Shown here: positions 35,206 through 43,831 of the stretch, piece after piece
Position numbering within the stretch: position 1 is the stretch's first letter
Layout of the letters: the number at the start of each line of letters is the position of its first letter
The notes under the pieces: generated by a model
Told to the model about the DNA's origin: nothing
What the model saw: only the letters and a program-made list of their open reading frames with translations
The model's database searches: none
Origin: Streptomyces sp. CA-278952
GTDB lineage: Bacteria > Actinomycetota > Actinomycetes > Streptomycetales > Streptomycetaceae
Direction: 5' to 3'
Length of the DNA stretch: 64,000 nt
NCBI RefSeq assembly: GCF_028747205.1
Contig: NZ_CP112880.1
Coordinates: 3,596,001-3,660,000, forward strand
Made by a program: the position numbers and the translations under genes

Positions 35206-35739
35206 TCAGCCCGTCGTCAGCGTCTCCACGTCCAAGACCTGGGTGTTCTGCGCGGCCGCGATACGCCAGACCCCGTCGTCCTTCGCCAGGAAGTAGGTCG
35301 GGGTGCCGGGGACCGACTCCGGGTGGGCGGCCATCAGCTCGGAGGGGTCCTCCTGGCCGTGGAAGATCTCGTCCAGGAACACCCCGTCCCGGGTGGCCGG
35401 GCGCTGGCGGATCTTGACGGCGGCGATGTCGGGGCGGATGAAGAGGATCAGGTCGACCGTGTACGTGGCGGTCACCGGGGAGTCCGCCTGCGGGGGCAGC
35501 ACCTTGCGAGTGAAGGCGCTGATCTCCGGCAGGCCGGTCAGCCGCTTGCCGTGGCCCGTGGTCCAGATGGCGTCCTCGCGGAAGCCGTCCAGGAAGGCTT
35601 CCGGCAGCGCGTTCTGCTGGGCGTGCTGCACGCCGGCGACGAACGCGACGATGGCGTCCACGTCCTCCTGCGGGGCGGGCACTCCGATGACGGTGGGTGT
35701 GGCGGCGGTGGGTGTGGAGGCGGTGGGTGTGGCGCTCAT
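35206..35739 (-). CDS. SgcJ/EcaC-like NTF2-fold protein
   Basis: A 177-aa protein of the SgcJ/EcaC family (NTF2 fold). Visible features are DVDAIVAFVAGVQHAQQNAL, PEAFLDGFREDAIWTTGHGK, AVKIRQRPATRDG and IFHGQEDPSELMAAHPESVP, ending VWRIAAAQNTQVLD. The first 16 residues are a Thr/Pro/Ala-rich run encoded by a short repeat (GGTGGGTGTGGCGG). GGAG stands eight bases before ATG 35739. Function unknown; relatives accompany oxidoreductases and polyketide genes. Confidence 0.82.
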   Translation of the reverse strand: MSATPTASTPTAATPTVIGVPAPQEDVDAIVAFVAGVQHAQQNALPEAFLDGFREDAIWTTGHGKRLTGLPEISAFTRKVLPPQADSPVTATYTVDLILFIRPDIAAVKIRQRPATRDGVFLDEIFHGQEDPSELMAAHPESVPGTPTYFLAKDDGVWRIAAAQNTQVLDVETLTTG

Positions 35740-35881
35740 GAGGAATCTCCTTGCGGGGCGCGGCCGTTGCGTCGGCCGTTCACCAGGAGCCTCGGCCCTC
35801 AAGCGCGGTTGAGGTCAAGTGGCGGAGGCCCCGCCCAACCGGCCGGATCTGAAGGGTGGGGCGTTCCGCGAAAACCGCCCG

Positions 35882-36214
35882 TCAGGCCGCCCCGACCGTT
35901 CGATCCCCGTACTCGATGGACACCTTGATCCTGGCACCAAGCGCTGCCGCGTAGGTACGCATGCTCTCCAGGTTGTGGATCTCGCCCCGTTCGATCTGGG
36001 AAACCCGCGCCTGCGAAATGCCGACGGACTTGGCCACCTGTGCCTGGGTCAGGCCCTGCTCCTCGCGGATCACCCGCAGATGGTGCCCCAGCACGTACGC
36101 CTCGGTGACAGTACGCGCCGCTTGCCTGCGACCTTCCCGTTCGGCGTCGGTCGCCTCCGGGGCGGTCCCGCGCATCCGCTGTTTCACCTCGGTCCAACTG
36201 CTGTGCTCACCCAT
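35882..36214 (-). CDS. HigA-type XRE antitoxin
   Basis: A 110-aa protein with a Cro/CI helix-turn-helix: HHLRVIREEQGLTQAQVAKS then VGISQARVSQIERGEI and HNLESMRTYAAALGARIKVS. It is the second gene of a toxin-antitoxin pair, overlapping the toxin stop by 8 bp. The N-terminal helix (EVKQRMRG ... EREGRRQAARTVTEAY) probably wraps the toxin. Toxin-first order is typical of HigBA. It is expected to neutralise the toxin and autorepress the operon. Confidence 0.85.
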   Translation of the reverse strand: MGEHSSWTEVKQRMRGTAPEATDAEREGRRQAARTVTEAYVLGHHLRVIREEQGLTQAQVAKSVGISQARVSQIERGEIHNLESMRTYAAALGARIKVSIEYGDRTVGAA

Positions 36215-36596
36215 CGGACGCCTCCAGGATCCCGGGCGCACTGGACGCGGCCCGATATTCGTCGTATCGGCGTTCGGCCACCGGGATCGACTCGCGATAC
36301 CAGTCGCTCCACCGGCCCGCCTTGTCGCCGGCTACCAAGAGGATGGCCCGCCGCCCCGGATCGAAGACGAACAGGATGCGGACCTCGCTCCTGCCGGAGC
36401 TGGCCGGCCTCAGCTCCTTGAGGTTATGGATACGGCACCCTTGGAGCCGGTCCACAAGCGGTCGGCCCAACGTTGGCCCGCTGTCAGCCAGCATGTCGAC
36501 CGCCGCTTCGACAAGGTCAGCCGTCACGGGATCCTCCTCCGCCAGCCTGAGCAGCCACAGCTCCACCGATAAGTGAAGGTTGATCTCCCAGTTCAT
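36207..36596 (-). CDS. HigB/RelE-type toxin (phage-derived Gp49-like)
   Basis: A 129-aa RelE-superfamily toxin. It starts MNWEINLHLSVELWLLRLAE, with PLVDRLQGCRIHNLKELRPA, SEVRILFVFDPGRRAILLVA and GDKAGRWSDWYRESIPVAER. This is the HigB/Gp49-like layout (K/R-rich strand, LFVFDP, GDKxxxW). Such toxins cut mRNA on the ribosome or free. Start 36596 agrees with the family N-terminus. Promoter sequence probably lies in the AT-richer 36600-36660 stretch (TTCCTTATATCC). Confidence 0.85.
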   Translation of the reverse strand: MNWEINLHLSVELWLLRLAEEDPVTADLVEAAVDMLADSGPTLGRPLVDRLQGCRIHNLKELRPASSGRSEVRILFVFDPGRRAILLVAGDKAGRWSDWYRESIPVAERRYDEYRAASSAPGILEASDG

Positions 36597-36693
36597 GCTT
36601 CGTACCTCAGCGTACGCTGCAACTGGATAGAAGCTTTTCCTTATATCCTCTGCTCAAACGAGTGAACGAGAACCCGGGTCCTGCACGTTCCGG

Positions 36694-37353
36694 CTACTTC
36701 ACCGGGCGCAGGCCCAGCGGTCCCGCGATCTCCTCCAGCATCACGCGGCCCGCCTCCTCGGCGAGGTCCTCCTCGCCCGGGTCCTGGTCGGTGTCCAGGC
36801 CGTCCAGCTCCTCCAGGGGCTGGCCGAGGCGGATGTGGGCGACCAGGGACTGGAGGGCGCGGAGGGTGGCGGAGGCGGTGGAGCCCCAGTTGGAGAAGTA
36901 CGAGAACTGCCACCACCACAGCGCCTCGGCGGTGCGCTCGGCTTCGTAGTGCGCGAGGCCGTGGCCGAGGTCGGTGACCAGGTCGGCCAGGTCGTCGGAG
37001 ATCCGGTGCGGGACCGGGGCCTTGCGGGGCTCGTACGGGTCGAAGACCTCGGAGTAGACGTCGATCGGCTCCAGCAGCGCCGCGAACCGCTCGCGCAGGC
37101 CGTCCGCGTCCGGTTCGGGGCCGAGGTCCGGTTCGTACCTCTCGTCGGGCAGGACGTCCTCGTACGCGCCGAGGCGGCCGCCCGCGAGCAGGAGCTGCGA
37201 GACCTGGAGGAGCAGGACCGGGACGGCCTCTTCCGGCTCGTCGACCTTGGACACCTCGGTGACCGCGACGATGAACGTCTTGATCTGGTCCGCGATCTGG
37301 ACGGCGAAGTCGCCCGGGTCCTGCGTGACGGAGTTCAGCGTGGCGTCAGACAT
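36694..37353 (-). CDS. DUF5063 domain-containing protein
   Basis: A 219-aa acidic helical protein of unknown function, always near recR/ybaB in the streptomycetes I recall. Features are DFAVQIADQIKTFIVAVTEV, LLLQVSQLLLAGGRLGAYED, DLADLVTDLGHGLAHYEAER and WWWQFSYFSNWGSTASATLR. No membrane or secretion signal. It follows recR in the same direction about 120 bp away. Confidence 0.8.
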   Translation of the reverse strand: MSDATLNSVTQDPGDFAVQIADQIKTFIVAVTEVSKVDEPEEAVPVLLLQVSQLLLAGGRLGAYEDVLPDERYEPDLGPEPDADGLRERFAALLEPIDVYSEVFDPYEPRKAPVPHRISDDLADLVTDLGHGLAHYEAERTAEALWWWQFSYFSNWGSTASATLRALQSLVAHIRLGQPLEELDGLDTDQDPGEEDLAEEAGRVMLEEIAGPLGLRPVK

Positions 37354-37472
37354 CGAGGGGACCTCCCGTGGGCGCGGTCACAGACGGTGAAGCGGACGAC
37401 GAAGCGGACGACGAAAACGGAGCGGGCGGCAGAGCGGGCTGCGGCACGTGACGGGGGCGTACGGCGGTGGTG

Positions 37473-38072
37473 TCAGACATCCAGCAGCCGCCTCCCCTCG
37501 AAGGCGCGGCCCAGGGTGACCTCGTCGGCGTACTCCAGGTCGCCGCCGACCGGCAGGCCGCTGGCCAGCCGGGTCACTCTGAGGCCCATCGGCTTGACCA
37601 TCCGCGCCAGGTACGTCGCGGTGGCCTCGCCCTCCAGATTGGGGTCGGTCGCGAGGATCAGCTCCGTGATGGAGCCGTCCGCGAGCCGCGCCAGCAGCTC
37701 GCGGATGCGCAGGTCGTCCGGGCCGACGCCCTCGATGGGGCTGATCGCCCCGCCCAGGACGTGGTAGCGGCCCCGGAACTCACGCGTCCGCTCGATCGCC
37801 ACGACGTCCTTGGGCTCCTCGACCACACAGATGACACTCCGGTCGCGGCGCGCGTCCCGGCAGATCCCGCACTGCTCCTGCTGCGCGACGTTGCCGCACA
37901 CCTCGCAGAACCGGACCTTGTCCTTGACCTCCAGGAGGGAGTGCGCGAGCCGTCGTACGTCCGTGGGCTCGGCCTGGAGGATGTGGAAGGCGATCCGCTG
38001 CGCGCTCTTGGGACCGACGCCGGGCAGCCTGCCCAGTTCGTCGATGAGGTCCTGAACAACGCCTTCGTACAA
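37473..38072 (-). CDS. recR: Recombination mediator protein RecR
   Basis: A 199-aa protein acting with RecO/RecF to load RecA on single-stranded gaps. The helix-hairpin-helix [20 protein letters not shown] is followed by a Cys4 zinc finger [16 protein letters not shown] and a Toprim domain ([34 protein letters not shown]), ending [13 protein letters not shown]. The start is a TTG at 38072, in the sequence AAAGGCGTTCCGTTG: it yields the universal (M)[13 protein letters not shown] beginning. Longer readings upstream are not conserved. Forms an operon with ybaB. Confidence 0.93.
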   Translation of the reverse strand: MYEGVVQDLIDELGRLPGVGPKSAQRIAFHILQAEPTDVRRLAHSLLEVKDKVRFCEVCGNVAQQEQCGICRDARRDRSVICVVEEPKDVVAIERTREFRGRYHVLGGAISPIEGVGPDDLRIRELLARLADGSITELILATDPNLEGEATATYLARMVKPMGLRVTRLASGLPVGGDLEYADEVTLGRAFEGRRLLDV

Positions 38073-38203
38073 CGGAACGCCTTTCTTTGCTTCCTGCTCC
38101 GTACCGTAGTGGGTACGGGTCGGTACCAGTAGGCCTCGTGGGCCTGGCTCCATCCGGTCCGGTCAGAACGGTCAGGCCGGTCGGCCCGGTCGGCCCGGTC
38201 CGG

Positions 38204-38548
38204 TCAGAACGGCAGGCCGGGGATGCCGCCCCCGCCGCCCAGGCCTTGGGCCAGCGGGCCGAGCTTCTCCTGCTGGAGCGCCTGCGCGTTCTCGTTGGCC
38301 GCCTGGACGGCCGCGACGACGAGGTCGGCGAGCGTCTCGGTGTCCTCGGGGTCCACCGCCTTCGGGTCGATCACCAGGGCGCGGAGCTCGCCGGAGCCGG
38401 TCACGGTGGCCTTCACGAGACCGCCGCCCGCCTGTCCGTCGACCTCGGTCCTGGCCAGTTCCTCCTGGGCCGCTGCGAGATCCTGCTGCATCTTTTGGGC
38501 CTGCTGGAGCAACTGCTGCATATTGGGCTGACCACCACCGGGAATCAC
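38204..38548 (-). CDS. YbaB/EbfC family nucleoid-associated protein
   Basis: A 114-aa DNA-binding dimeric protein of the YbaB/EbfC family. It starts (V)[19 protein letters not shown], has the alpha-hairpin, and the strand [20 protein letters not shown] then [20 protein letters not shown]. The C-terminus is Gly-rich ([12 protein letters not shown]). GTG 38548 is preceded by CAGGAG at the right distance and matches the family start better than an ATG 15 bp upstream. The neighbourhood with recR is conserved across bacteria. Confidence 0.92.
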   Translation of the reverse strand: MIPGGGQPNMQQLLQQAQKMQQDLAAAQEELARTEVDGQAGGGLVKATVTGSGELRALVIDPKAVDPEDTETLADLVVAAVQAANENAQALQQEKLGPLAQGLGGGGGIPGLPF

Positions 38549-38915
38549 GGTCACTCCTGGCATTTCGACGACAAATGTTTCGGTAAGCCGAGCCTACGTG
38601 CTCCCCGGTCACCGCGCTCCACCCGCCAGGGACCAACTCTTTCGAGTGAGATTCAGGAAGCGGCGTGATTGCTCCTATACCTGACCAGCGGCCGTACGCA
38701 GGCGGGAATCCCGCGATTTCGACCCCGCGGCCCACCATTCGGCGGTAGGAAGGGCATGCACATCGACACACGAGCGTGCATGTGCGGTGACGCAGAGTTA
38801 CCCCGCGGGGGTCGTCGGTCGCGCGGCCCGCCCCGCCCTCTCCGGGCCGGTCGGGTCCGGTTCCGGGAAGCCCTACGCGTCCGTCCCGTCCGTCAGAGTG
38901 CAGAGGAGTGCCCCG
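38549..38915. other. Intergenic region between ybaB and the SLATT gene
   Basis: No gene is supported. The stretch is the divergent promoter region of the ybaB-recR operon and the SLATT-protein gene. A/T-richer segments occur at 38560-38600 and 38650-38690. No dyad stands out. Confidence 0.4.
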
Positions 38916-39713
38916 GTGAGTCAGCCGGAGATGCAGCCCGAGGGGCCGCCCCGCAAGGAGTCCGATGCGGGATCCGGTGAAAACGGAGTTGAGCATTCCG
39001 CTTCCGGCCCGGGCAGGGGACACCCCGGCGGGGGTGATCTGACCGGGCGCCCGTTCCCCCTCGGCGACTGGGGTGAGCCGGCCGAGCGGCTCGACGAGCT
39101 CTACCGCTGGGTCGAGACCGGGGCGCTGAACACCGCCGACTGGTATCTCCACGACCGGGTCCGGAAGCGCCGGGCCGCCAGGGCCCTGCGGATGGGCACC
39201 GCCGCCGGGGTGGTCGCCGGGGCCGCCCTGCCGCTGCTCGACCTGACCGGCGCCCTGAGCGGCTCGGCGGGCTGGGGCTATCTGTCCCTGCTGCTGGGGG
39301 CCGCCTGTATGGCCTCCGACCGGTACTTCGGTCTCACCTCCGGGTGGATAAGGGACCTCGCCACGGCGCAGGCCGTGCAGCGGCGGCTCCAGGTGCTCCA
39401 GTTCGACTGGGCCTCGGAGTGCGTACGGGAGATGCTCGGGCCGACCGAGGGCACGGCCAGCGAGGCGGCCGAGCGGTGCCTGGGGGTGCTGCGGAGGTTC
39501 TCCGAGGACGTCACCGAGCTGGTGCGGTCGGAGACGGCGGACTGGATGGTGGAGTTCCGGGCGGGGCCCGCGCCGATGGGCATGCAGGCCCTGGCGACGG
39601 GGAGCGCCGGGGGGCGCGGTGAGTCGGCGGCGCCGGGGCGGTTCTCGATGCCGTCGGTGGCGGCGCGGCCGAACATGCCGCGGCAGCGGCCGCCGGAGTC
39701 GCCGCCGCGGTGA
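38916..39713 (+). CDS. SLATT-domain membrane protein
   Basis: A 265-aa protein. A disordered Gly/Pro-rich N-terminus (1-50) precedes EPAERLDELYRWVETGALNT and DWYLHDRVRKRRAARALR. Two adjacent transmembrane helices lie near 95-140 (AGVVAGAALPLLDLTG, WGYLSLLLGAACMASD), followed by a cytoplasmic helical tail. This two-helix layout is that of SLATT domains, predicted pore-forming elements often tied to nucleotide-signal or immunity systems. GTG 38916 follows GAGGAG. Here it stands alone in conserved chromosome, so a housekeeping role is as likely. Confidence 0.75.
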   Translation: MSQPEMQPEGPPRKESDAGSGENGVEHSASGPGRGHPGGGDLTGRPFPLGDWGEPAERLDELYRWVETGALNTADWYLHDRVRKRRAARALRMGTAAGVVAGAALPLLDLTGALSGSAGWGYLSLLLGAACMASDRYFGLTSGWIRDLATAQAVQRRLQVLQFDWASECVREMLGPTEGTASEAAERCLGVLRRFSEDVTELVRSETADWMVEFRAGPAPMGMQALATGSAGGRGESAAPGRFSMPSVAARPNMPRQRPPESPPR

Positions 39714-39770
39714 GGAGACCGGGGCCGGGGGCCGGGGTGCGGCTTCGGGGGCGCTGCCCCCGGGCCCCCG

Positions 39771-39792
39771 GTCCTCAATCGCCGGACGGGCT
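39771..39792 (-). repeat. Dispersed Streptomyces repeat (single copy)
   Basis: GTCCTCAATCGCCGGACGGG belongs to the dispersed repeat family found six times at 44323-44710. It lies after the SLATT gene in a GC-rich intergenic stretch. Confidence 0.6.
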
Positions 39793-39838
39793 TGATCTTC
39801 CCGGTTCGCGGCCGGAAGCGGCCGGGCTGGGTGTCGTC

Positions 39839-40489
39839 CTAGCTGAAGATGATCATTGAGCCCTGGGCCAGGCTGCGGGTCGCCGCCGCGTGCAGGCCGA
39901 GCCAGACGTGGCGTTCCCGGGCGAACGGGCTGTCGTCGTAGGGGATCGGGTCCGCCGGTTCCTCCAGGGCCGTGGGGCCGGAGGGCGGTTGCGGGGCGGC
40001 CGGCGGGTTGGACGGGTCGATGCCGATGGACGGGGCGACGAACTCCAGCTCGCGCAGCAACCCGTGCGCGGAGCCCAGCGGTCCGCCGCCCGCCAGGAGC
40101 GCGTCGTCGGCCAGGGGGGCCGGGAAGTCCACCGGAACGTACGCCCCGGCGTGGTCGTAGTGCCACACCAGATGCGACTGCTGCGCGGCCTGCTCGAACA
40201 TTTCGAGGAGCTGCTCGTAGTCGCCGTCGAGACCCGCGACGGGCGTGACGGCCAGGCCGCTCAACTGGAGCAGGTAGGCGCGGCGCAGGAAGTGCAGGGC
40301 GTCGTAGTCGAAGCCGGCCACGGGGGCGACTTCCCCGTTGAGGCCCGGCATGTAGGCGTAGACGGGGACGGGCGGCAGCCCGGCGTCGTTCAGCGCCTTG
40401 TCGTAGACGGCGATCTCTTCGGCGAACGGATTGTCGGCGCTGTGGCACAGCACATCGACGAGGGGGACCAGCCACAGGTCACAGGCCAC
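39839..40489 (-). CDS. Conserved hypothetical protein
   Basis: A 216-aa soluble protein I do not recognise by function. It begins MACDLWLVPLVDVLCHSADN then PFAEEIAVYDKALNDAGLPP, with FDYDALHFLRRAYLLQLSGL, and ends in a His-containing FARERHVWLGLHAAATRSLA. The start is GTG 40489. It lacks membrane segments or a metal-site signature. The neighbourhood next to the SLATT gene and upstream GntR gene gives no clue. Confidence 0.7.
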   Translation of the reverse strand: MACDLWLVPLVDVLCHSADNPFAEEIAVYDKALNDAGLPPVPVYAYMPGLNGEVAPVAGFDYDALHFLRRAYLLQLSGLAVTPVAGLDGDYEQLLEMFEQAAQQSHLVWHYDHAGAYVPVDFPAPLADDALLAGGGPLGSAHGLLRELEFVAPSIGIDPSNPPAAPQPPSGPTALEEPADPIPYDDSPFARERHVWLGLHAAATRSLAQGSMIIFS

Positions 40490-40549
40490 GAAGTCTCGCT
40501 CTCGGAAGGGTTCGGGCGCTCGTCGGGACAGCGTAATGCGGGGCGAACC

Positions 40550-41350
40550 TCACGCACAGTGTCCCGGGGCCCTAGGTGCCTCCGGGGAGTGCCCGGACGC
40601 CCCGAACTCCCCAGGCTGCCCGGGCTCCGGAGGGACCGGCGGGACCGGCGGGACCGGCGGTCCTGGAGCGTCTCCTCCGGCTGCCCGCGCCTCCAGCCGG
40701 TCCGCCCAGGCGAGCGCGTGCGCGTAGTAGGAGTGCATGGCGGCGTGGACCTGCTCGTGGTCGCCCCGGGCGATGGCCTCGACCAGGTCCTCGTGACCGA
40801 ACCAGAGCACGTCCTCGTCCATGCCGTCGCGGCGCAGCCGGTGGACGGCGAACACCCAGGCCTGGACGCGGAGCCGGGTGAGGAAGTCGGTGACGTACGG
40901 GTTGAGGACGAACTGCCCCAGCTCCCGCCAGAACCGCAGGTCGTACCCGATCAGCACGTCGAGGTCGCCGCCCTTCGCCGCGCGGACCGCCTCCGCCGCC
41001 CGGCGCCGGATCGAGGCGAGGCCCTCGGGCCGGACCGCGACCCGCTCGGCGGGGTTGCGGAAGAGGCCCTCGACGACGAGGGCGCGGGCCTCGGCCATCG
41101 CACGGAAGTCGGCGACGGTGAACTCGCGCACCTGGAAGCCGCGGTGCTGGTCGGAGGCGAGGAGCCCCTGTGCGGAGAGGTCGAACAGCGCCTCACGGAC
41201 GGGCGTCGCGGAGACCCCGTACTGCTCGGCTATCTGCTTGACGGTGAACTCCCGGCCCGGCGGAAGACGCCCTGCCAGCACCTCGTCACGCAGCGCGTCG
41301 GCGATCTGCTGGCGCAGGGTGTTGCGCGTCACACCTCCGCTCGGACTCAT
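40550..41350 (-). CDS. GntR family (FadR-type) transcriptional regulator
   Basis: A 266-aa regulator. The winged helix (residues 8-70) contains RQQIADALRDEVLAGRLPPG and VKQIAEQYGVSATPVREALF. The C-terminal FCD-type ligand domain shows DFRAMAEARALVVEGLFRNP, LRFWRELGQFVLNPY and HEDLVEAIARGDHEQVHAAM with His residues fit for a metal. The last 40 residues are a Pro/Gly-rich tail encoded by GGGACCGGC repeats. Its target is unknown; the divergent aminotransferase gene cluster is a candidate. Confidence 0.85.
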   Translation of the reverse strand: MSPSGGVTRNTLRQQIADALRDEVLAGRLPPGREFTVKQIAEQYGVSATPVREALFDLSAQGLLASDQHRGFQVREFTVADFRAMAEARALVVEGLFRNPAERVAVRPEGLASIRRRAAEAVRAAKGGDLDVLIGYDLRFWRELGQFVLNPYVTDFLTRLRVQAWVFAVHRLRRDGMDEDVLWFGHEDLVEAIARGDHEQVHAAMHSYYAHALAWADRLEARAAGGDAPGPPVPPVPPVPPEPGQPGEFGASGHSPEAPRAPGHCA

Positions 41351-41404
41351 ACCGGCCCCCATCCGTCCGTCTGTCCCTGCCCGTACCCGATCCCCGTACG
41401 CCGA

Positions 41405-41496
41405 CCGTTTCCGGCGTCGGCCGTTTCCGGCGTCGGCCGTTTCCGGCGTCGGCCGTTTCCGGCGTCGGCCGTTTCCGGCGTCGGCCGTTTCCGGCG
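41405..41496. repeat. 16-bp tandem repeats upstream of the GntR gene
   Basis: About 5.75 head-to-tail copies of CCGTTTCCGGCGTCGG lie 55 bp before the GntR start codon, in the promoter region. The unit is itself GC-rich and could bind a regulator in phase every one and a half helical turns. It may equally be a neutral microsatellite. Confidence 0.85.
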
Positions 41497-41634
41497 GGGG
41501 TCATTTCTGGTTCGGGTCACCTTAAGCCAGGGCCGCCGCCGTGCCCGATTCCGGGCACGGCGGGGATGCGCACCGGGTTGATCCCGTACGGAATCGAGTC
41601 GTCCGGTTACTCGGCGTGCGGGCCGGGGAGATCG

Positions 41635-43017
41635 TTACGCGCCCTGCACCGTGTACGAGTCGGCGACGGTGAGAGCGACGTCCAGGGCCGCCAGCCCTTC
41701 CTTGGCCTCGGCCTCGGAGACGTTGCAGGCCGGGACGGCATGGGTCCGGTTCATGTTGATGAACGGCCACAGCCCCTGCTTCTTCGCCGCCGCGCCGAAA
41801 GCCGCCATCGGGGCGTTGGCCTCCCCCGAGGCGTTGTACGGGACGAGCGGCTCGCGGGTCTCCCGGTCGCGGACCAGGTCCAGCGCCCAGAACGCGCCGA
41901 GGCCGCGCACCTCGCCCACCGAGGGGTGGCGTTCGGCGAGTTCGCGCAGGCCGGGGCCGAGGACCTTCTCGCCGATCCGGGCCGCGTGCTCGACGACCTT
42001 CTCGTCCTCCATCACGCCGATGGTGGCGACGGCGGCGGCGCAGGCCAGCGGGTGTCCGGAGTAGGTGAGGCCGCCGGGGTAGGGGCGGGTCTCGAAGGTC
42101 GCTGCGATCTCGGCGTTGATGGCGACGCCGCCCAGCGGTACGTAACCGGAGTTGACGCCCTTGGCGAAGGTCAGCAGGTCCGGCACGACGTCGAAGTGGT
42201 CGGCGGCGAACCAGGCGCCGGTGCGGCCGAATCCGGCCATCACCTCGTCGAGCACGAAGACGATCCCGTACCGGTCGCAGATCTCGCGGACGCCCGCCAG
42301 ATAGCCCGGCGGCGGGGTCATGATGCCCGCCGTGCCCGGGATGGTCTCCAGGATGATCGCGGCGATGGTGGCCGGGCCCTCGAAGGCGAGGGTGTCCTCC
42401 AGGTGCTGGAGGGCGCGGGCGCACTCCTCGGCCTCGGTGGCGGCGTAGAAGGGCGAGCGGTAGAGGAACGGGGTCCAGAAGCGGACGACGCCCGCCGAGC
42501 CGTTGTCGGAGGGCCAGCGGCGCGGGTCCCCGGTGAGGTTGATCGCGGTGGAGGTGGCCCCGTGGTACGAGCGGTAGGCGGAGAGCACCTTCGTGCGGCC
42601 GGTGTGCAGCCGGGCCATGCGGATGGCGTTCTCGACGGCCTCGGCCCCGCCGTTGGTGAAGAAGATCTTGTCCAGGTCGCCCGGGGTGCGCTCGGCGATG
42701 AGGCGTGCGGCCTCGGAGCGCGCCTCGATCGCGAACGCGGGCGCGAAGGTGGCGAGCTTGCCCGCCTGCTCCTGGATCGCGGCGATCACGGTGGGGTGCT
42801 GGTAGCCGATGTTGGTGTAGACGAGCCCGCTGGTGAAGTCCAGGTAGCGGTTGCCGTCGTAGTCCCAGAAGTAGGAGCCCTCGGCGCCGGCGACGGCGAG
42901 CGGGTCGATGAGGCCCTGGGCGGACCAGGAGTGGAACACGTGCGCGCGGTCCGCGGCCTTCACGGCCGCACCGGCCGCGGGGTCGGCGGACGGGGCATGA
43001 GGGGCATGAGGGGTCAT
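41635..43017 (-). CDS. Class III PLP-dependent aminotransferase
   Basis: A 460-aa omega-amino acid/GABA-type aminotransferase. HVFHSWSAQGLIDPLAVAGA is a typical actinobacterial start; then FFTNGGAEAVENAIRMARLH (phosphate-binding loop), ayRSYHGATST, FVLDEVMAGFGRTGAWFAAD (PLP Asp), and the Schiff-base Lys in LLTFAKGVNSGYVPLGG. ATG 43017 is chosen by homology; ATG 43053, preceded by AAGG, would add 12 residues. Substrate not determinable; relatives act on beta-alanine/pyruvate or taurine. Confidence 0.9.
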   Translation of the reverse strand: MTPHAPHAPSADPAAGAAVKAADRAHVFHSWSAQGLIDPLAVAGAEGSYFWDYDGNRYLDFTSGLVYTNIGYQHPTVIAAIQEQAGKLATFAPAFAIEARSEAARLIAERTPGDLDKIFFTNGGAEAVENAIRMARLHTGRTKVLSAYRSYHGATSTAINLTGDPRRWPSDNGSAGVVRFWTPFLYRSPFYAATEAEECARALQHLEDTLAFEGPATIAAIILETIPGTAGIMTPPPGYLAGVREICDRYGIVFVLDEVMAGFGRTGAWFAADHFDVVPDLLTFAKGVNSGYVPLGGVAINAEIAATFETRPYPGGLTYSGHPLACAAAVATIGVMEDEKVVEHAARIGEKVLGPGLRELAERHPSVGEVRGLGAFWALDLVRDRETREPLVPYNASGEANAPMAAFGAAAKKQGLWPFINMNRTHAVPACNVSEAEAKEGLAALDVALTVADSYTVQGA

Positions 43018-43160
43018 GCGGCGAGCGTAGGCGCTGGTGGGGGCGGCCTCCATGGCCACCTTGTACGGCCTGGGGCGGATGGGTCGGCAGGGTGTCGGGT
43101 CCGGATCGGTGAATGCGGTGGATGCGGTGGATGCGGTGGATTCGATGCGAGTCCTACATT

Positions 43161-43195
43161 GACAGCCTGCTGTCGTTCTGACAGTCTTCTGTCAT
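43161..43195 (+). promoter_or_regulatory. Twin palindromic operator for the MarR regulator
   Basis: GACAG-CCTG-CTGTC (43161-43174) and TGACAG-TCTT-CTGTCA (43180-43195) are two perfect dyads with centres 20 bp apart, on the same DNA face. The first overlaps TTGACA (43159-43164), a consensus -35. They lie 19 bp before the DJ-1-like gene, whose downstream partner encodes a MarR repressor, so autoregulation is the natural reading. Confidence 0.8.
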
Positions 43196-43213
43196 CGAGC
43201 TGAGGAGGTCACC

Positions 43214-43831
43214 ATGACCAGCAACAGCAGCAGCAGCAGCAGCAACACCGTGCATCTCGCCGTCTACGACACCTTCGCCGACTGGGAGACCGGGCACACC
43301 ACCGCCCATCTCGCACGGCACGGCTACACCGTCCGGACCGTGGGCCCTTCCCGGGAGCCGGTGACGACCATGGGCGGCCTGCGCGTCCAGCCCGACCTGT
43401 CGTTGGACGAACTACGCCCGCAGGACAGCGCGTTGCTCATCCTGACCGGTGCGGACACGTGGGACGCGGGCGACGGGCTGGCCCCGTTCGCGCGGGCGGC
43501 CCGGGGCTTCCTGGACGCGGGGGTCCCGGTCGCGGCCATCTGCGGGGCGACGGCCGGGCTGGCGCGGGAGGGCCTGCTGGACGGCCGCACACACACGAGC
43601 GCGGTCTCCTTCTACCTCGCGGCGACGGGGTACGCGGGCGGCTCACGGTACGTGGAAGCGGACGCGGTCACCGACGGCGGGCTGATCACGGCCGGGCCGA
43701 CGGAGCCGGTGGCGTTCGCGCGGGAGGTCTTCGCGCTGCTCGGGGTCTACGGGCCGGAGAAGCTGGACGCGTGGTACCGGCTGTTCCACGACTCGGACGC
43801 CGGCGCGTACGAGGTGCTGGAAGGTGAGTGA
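43214..43831 (+). CDS. DJ-1/PfpI family protein
   Basis: A 205-aa class I glutamine-amidotransferase-like protein. The nucleophile elbow AAICGATAGLAREGLL carries the reactive Cys; the preceding strand is DSALLILTGADTWD, and the family Glu/Asp site is near DTFADWETGH. A serine run (SNSSSSSSN) opens the protein. GAGGAGG precedes ATG 43214. The adjacent, overlapping marR gene suggests it handles a toxic or stress metabolite such as a reactive aldehyde. Confidence 0.88.
   Translation: MTSNSSSSSSNTVHLAVYDTFADWETGHTTAHLARHGYTVRTVGPSREPVTTMGGLRVQPDLSLDELRPQDSALLILTGADTWDAGDGLAPFARAARGFLDAGVPVAAICGATAGLAREGLLDGRTHTSAVSFYLAATGYAGGSRYVEADAVTDGGLITAGPTEPVAFAREVFALLGVYGPEKLDAWYRLFHDSDAGAYEVLEGE

Noticed and set aside
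38172..40475. A 767-codon open minus-strand frame across ybaB and the SLATT gene
   Set aside because: Composition is Arg/Pro/Gly-rich with no domain; it overlaps three well-supported genes in other frames.
41405..41496. A CRISPR or iteron-type origin
   Set aside because: There are no spacers, no replication gene nearby and no AT-rich stretch; a plain 16-bp tandem repeat fits better.
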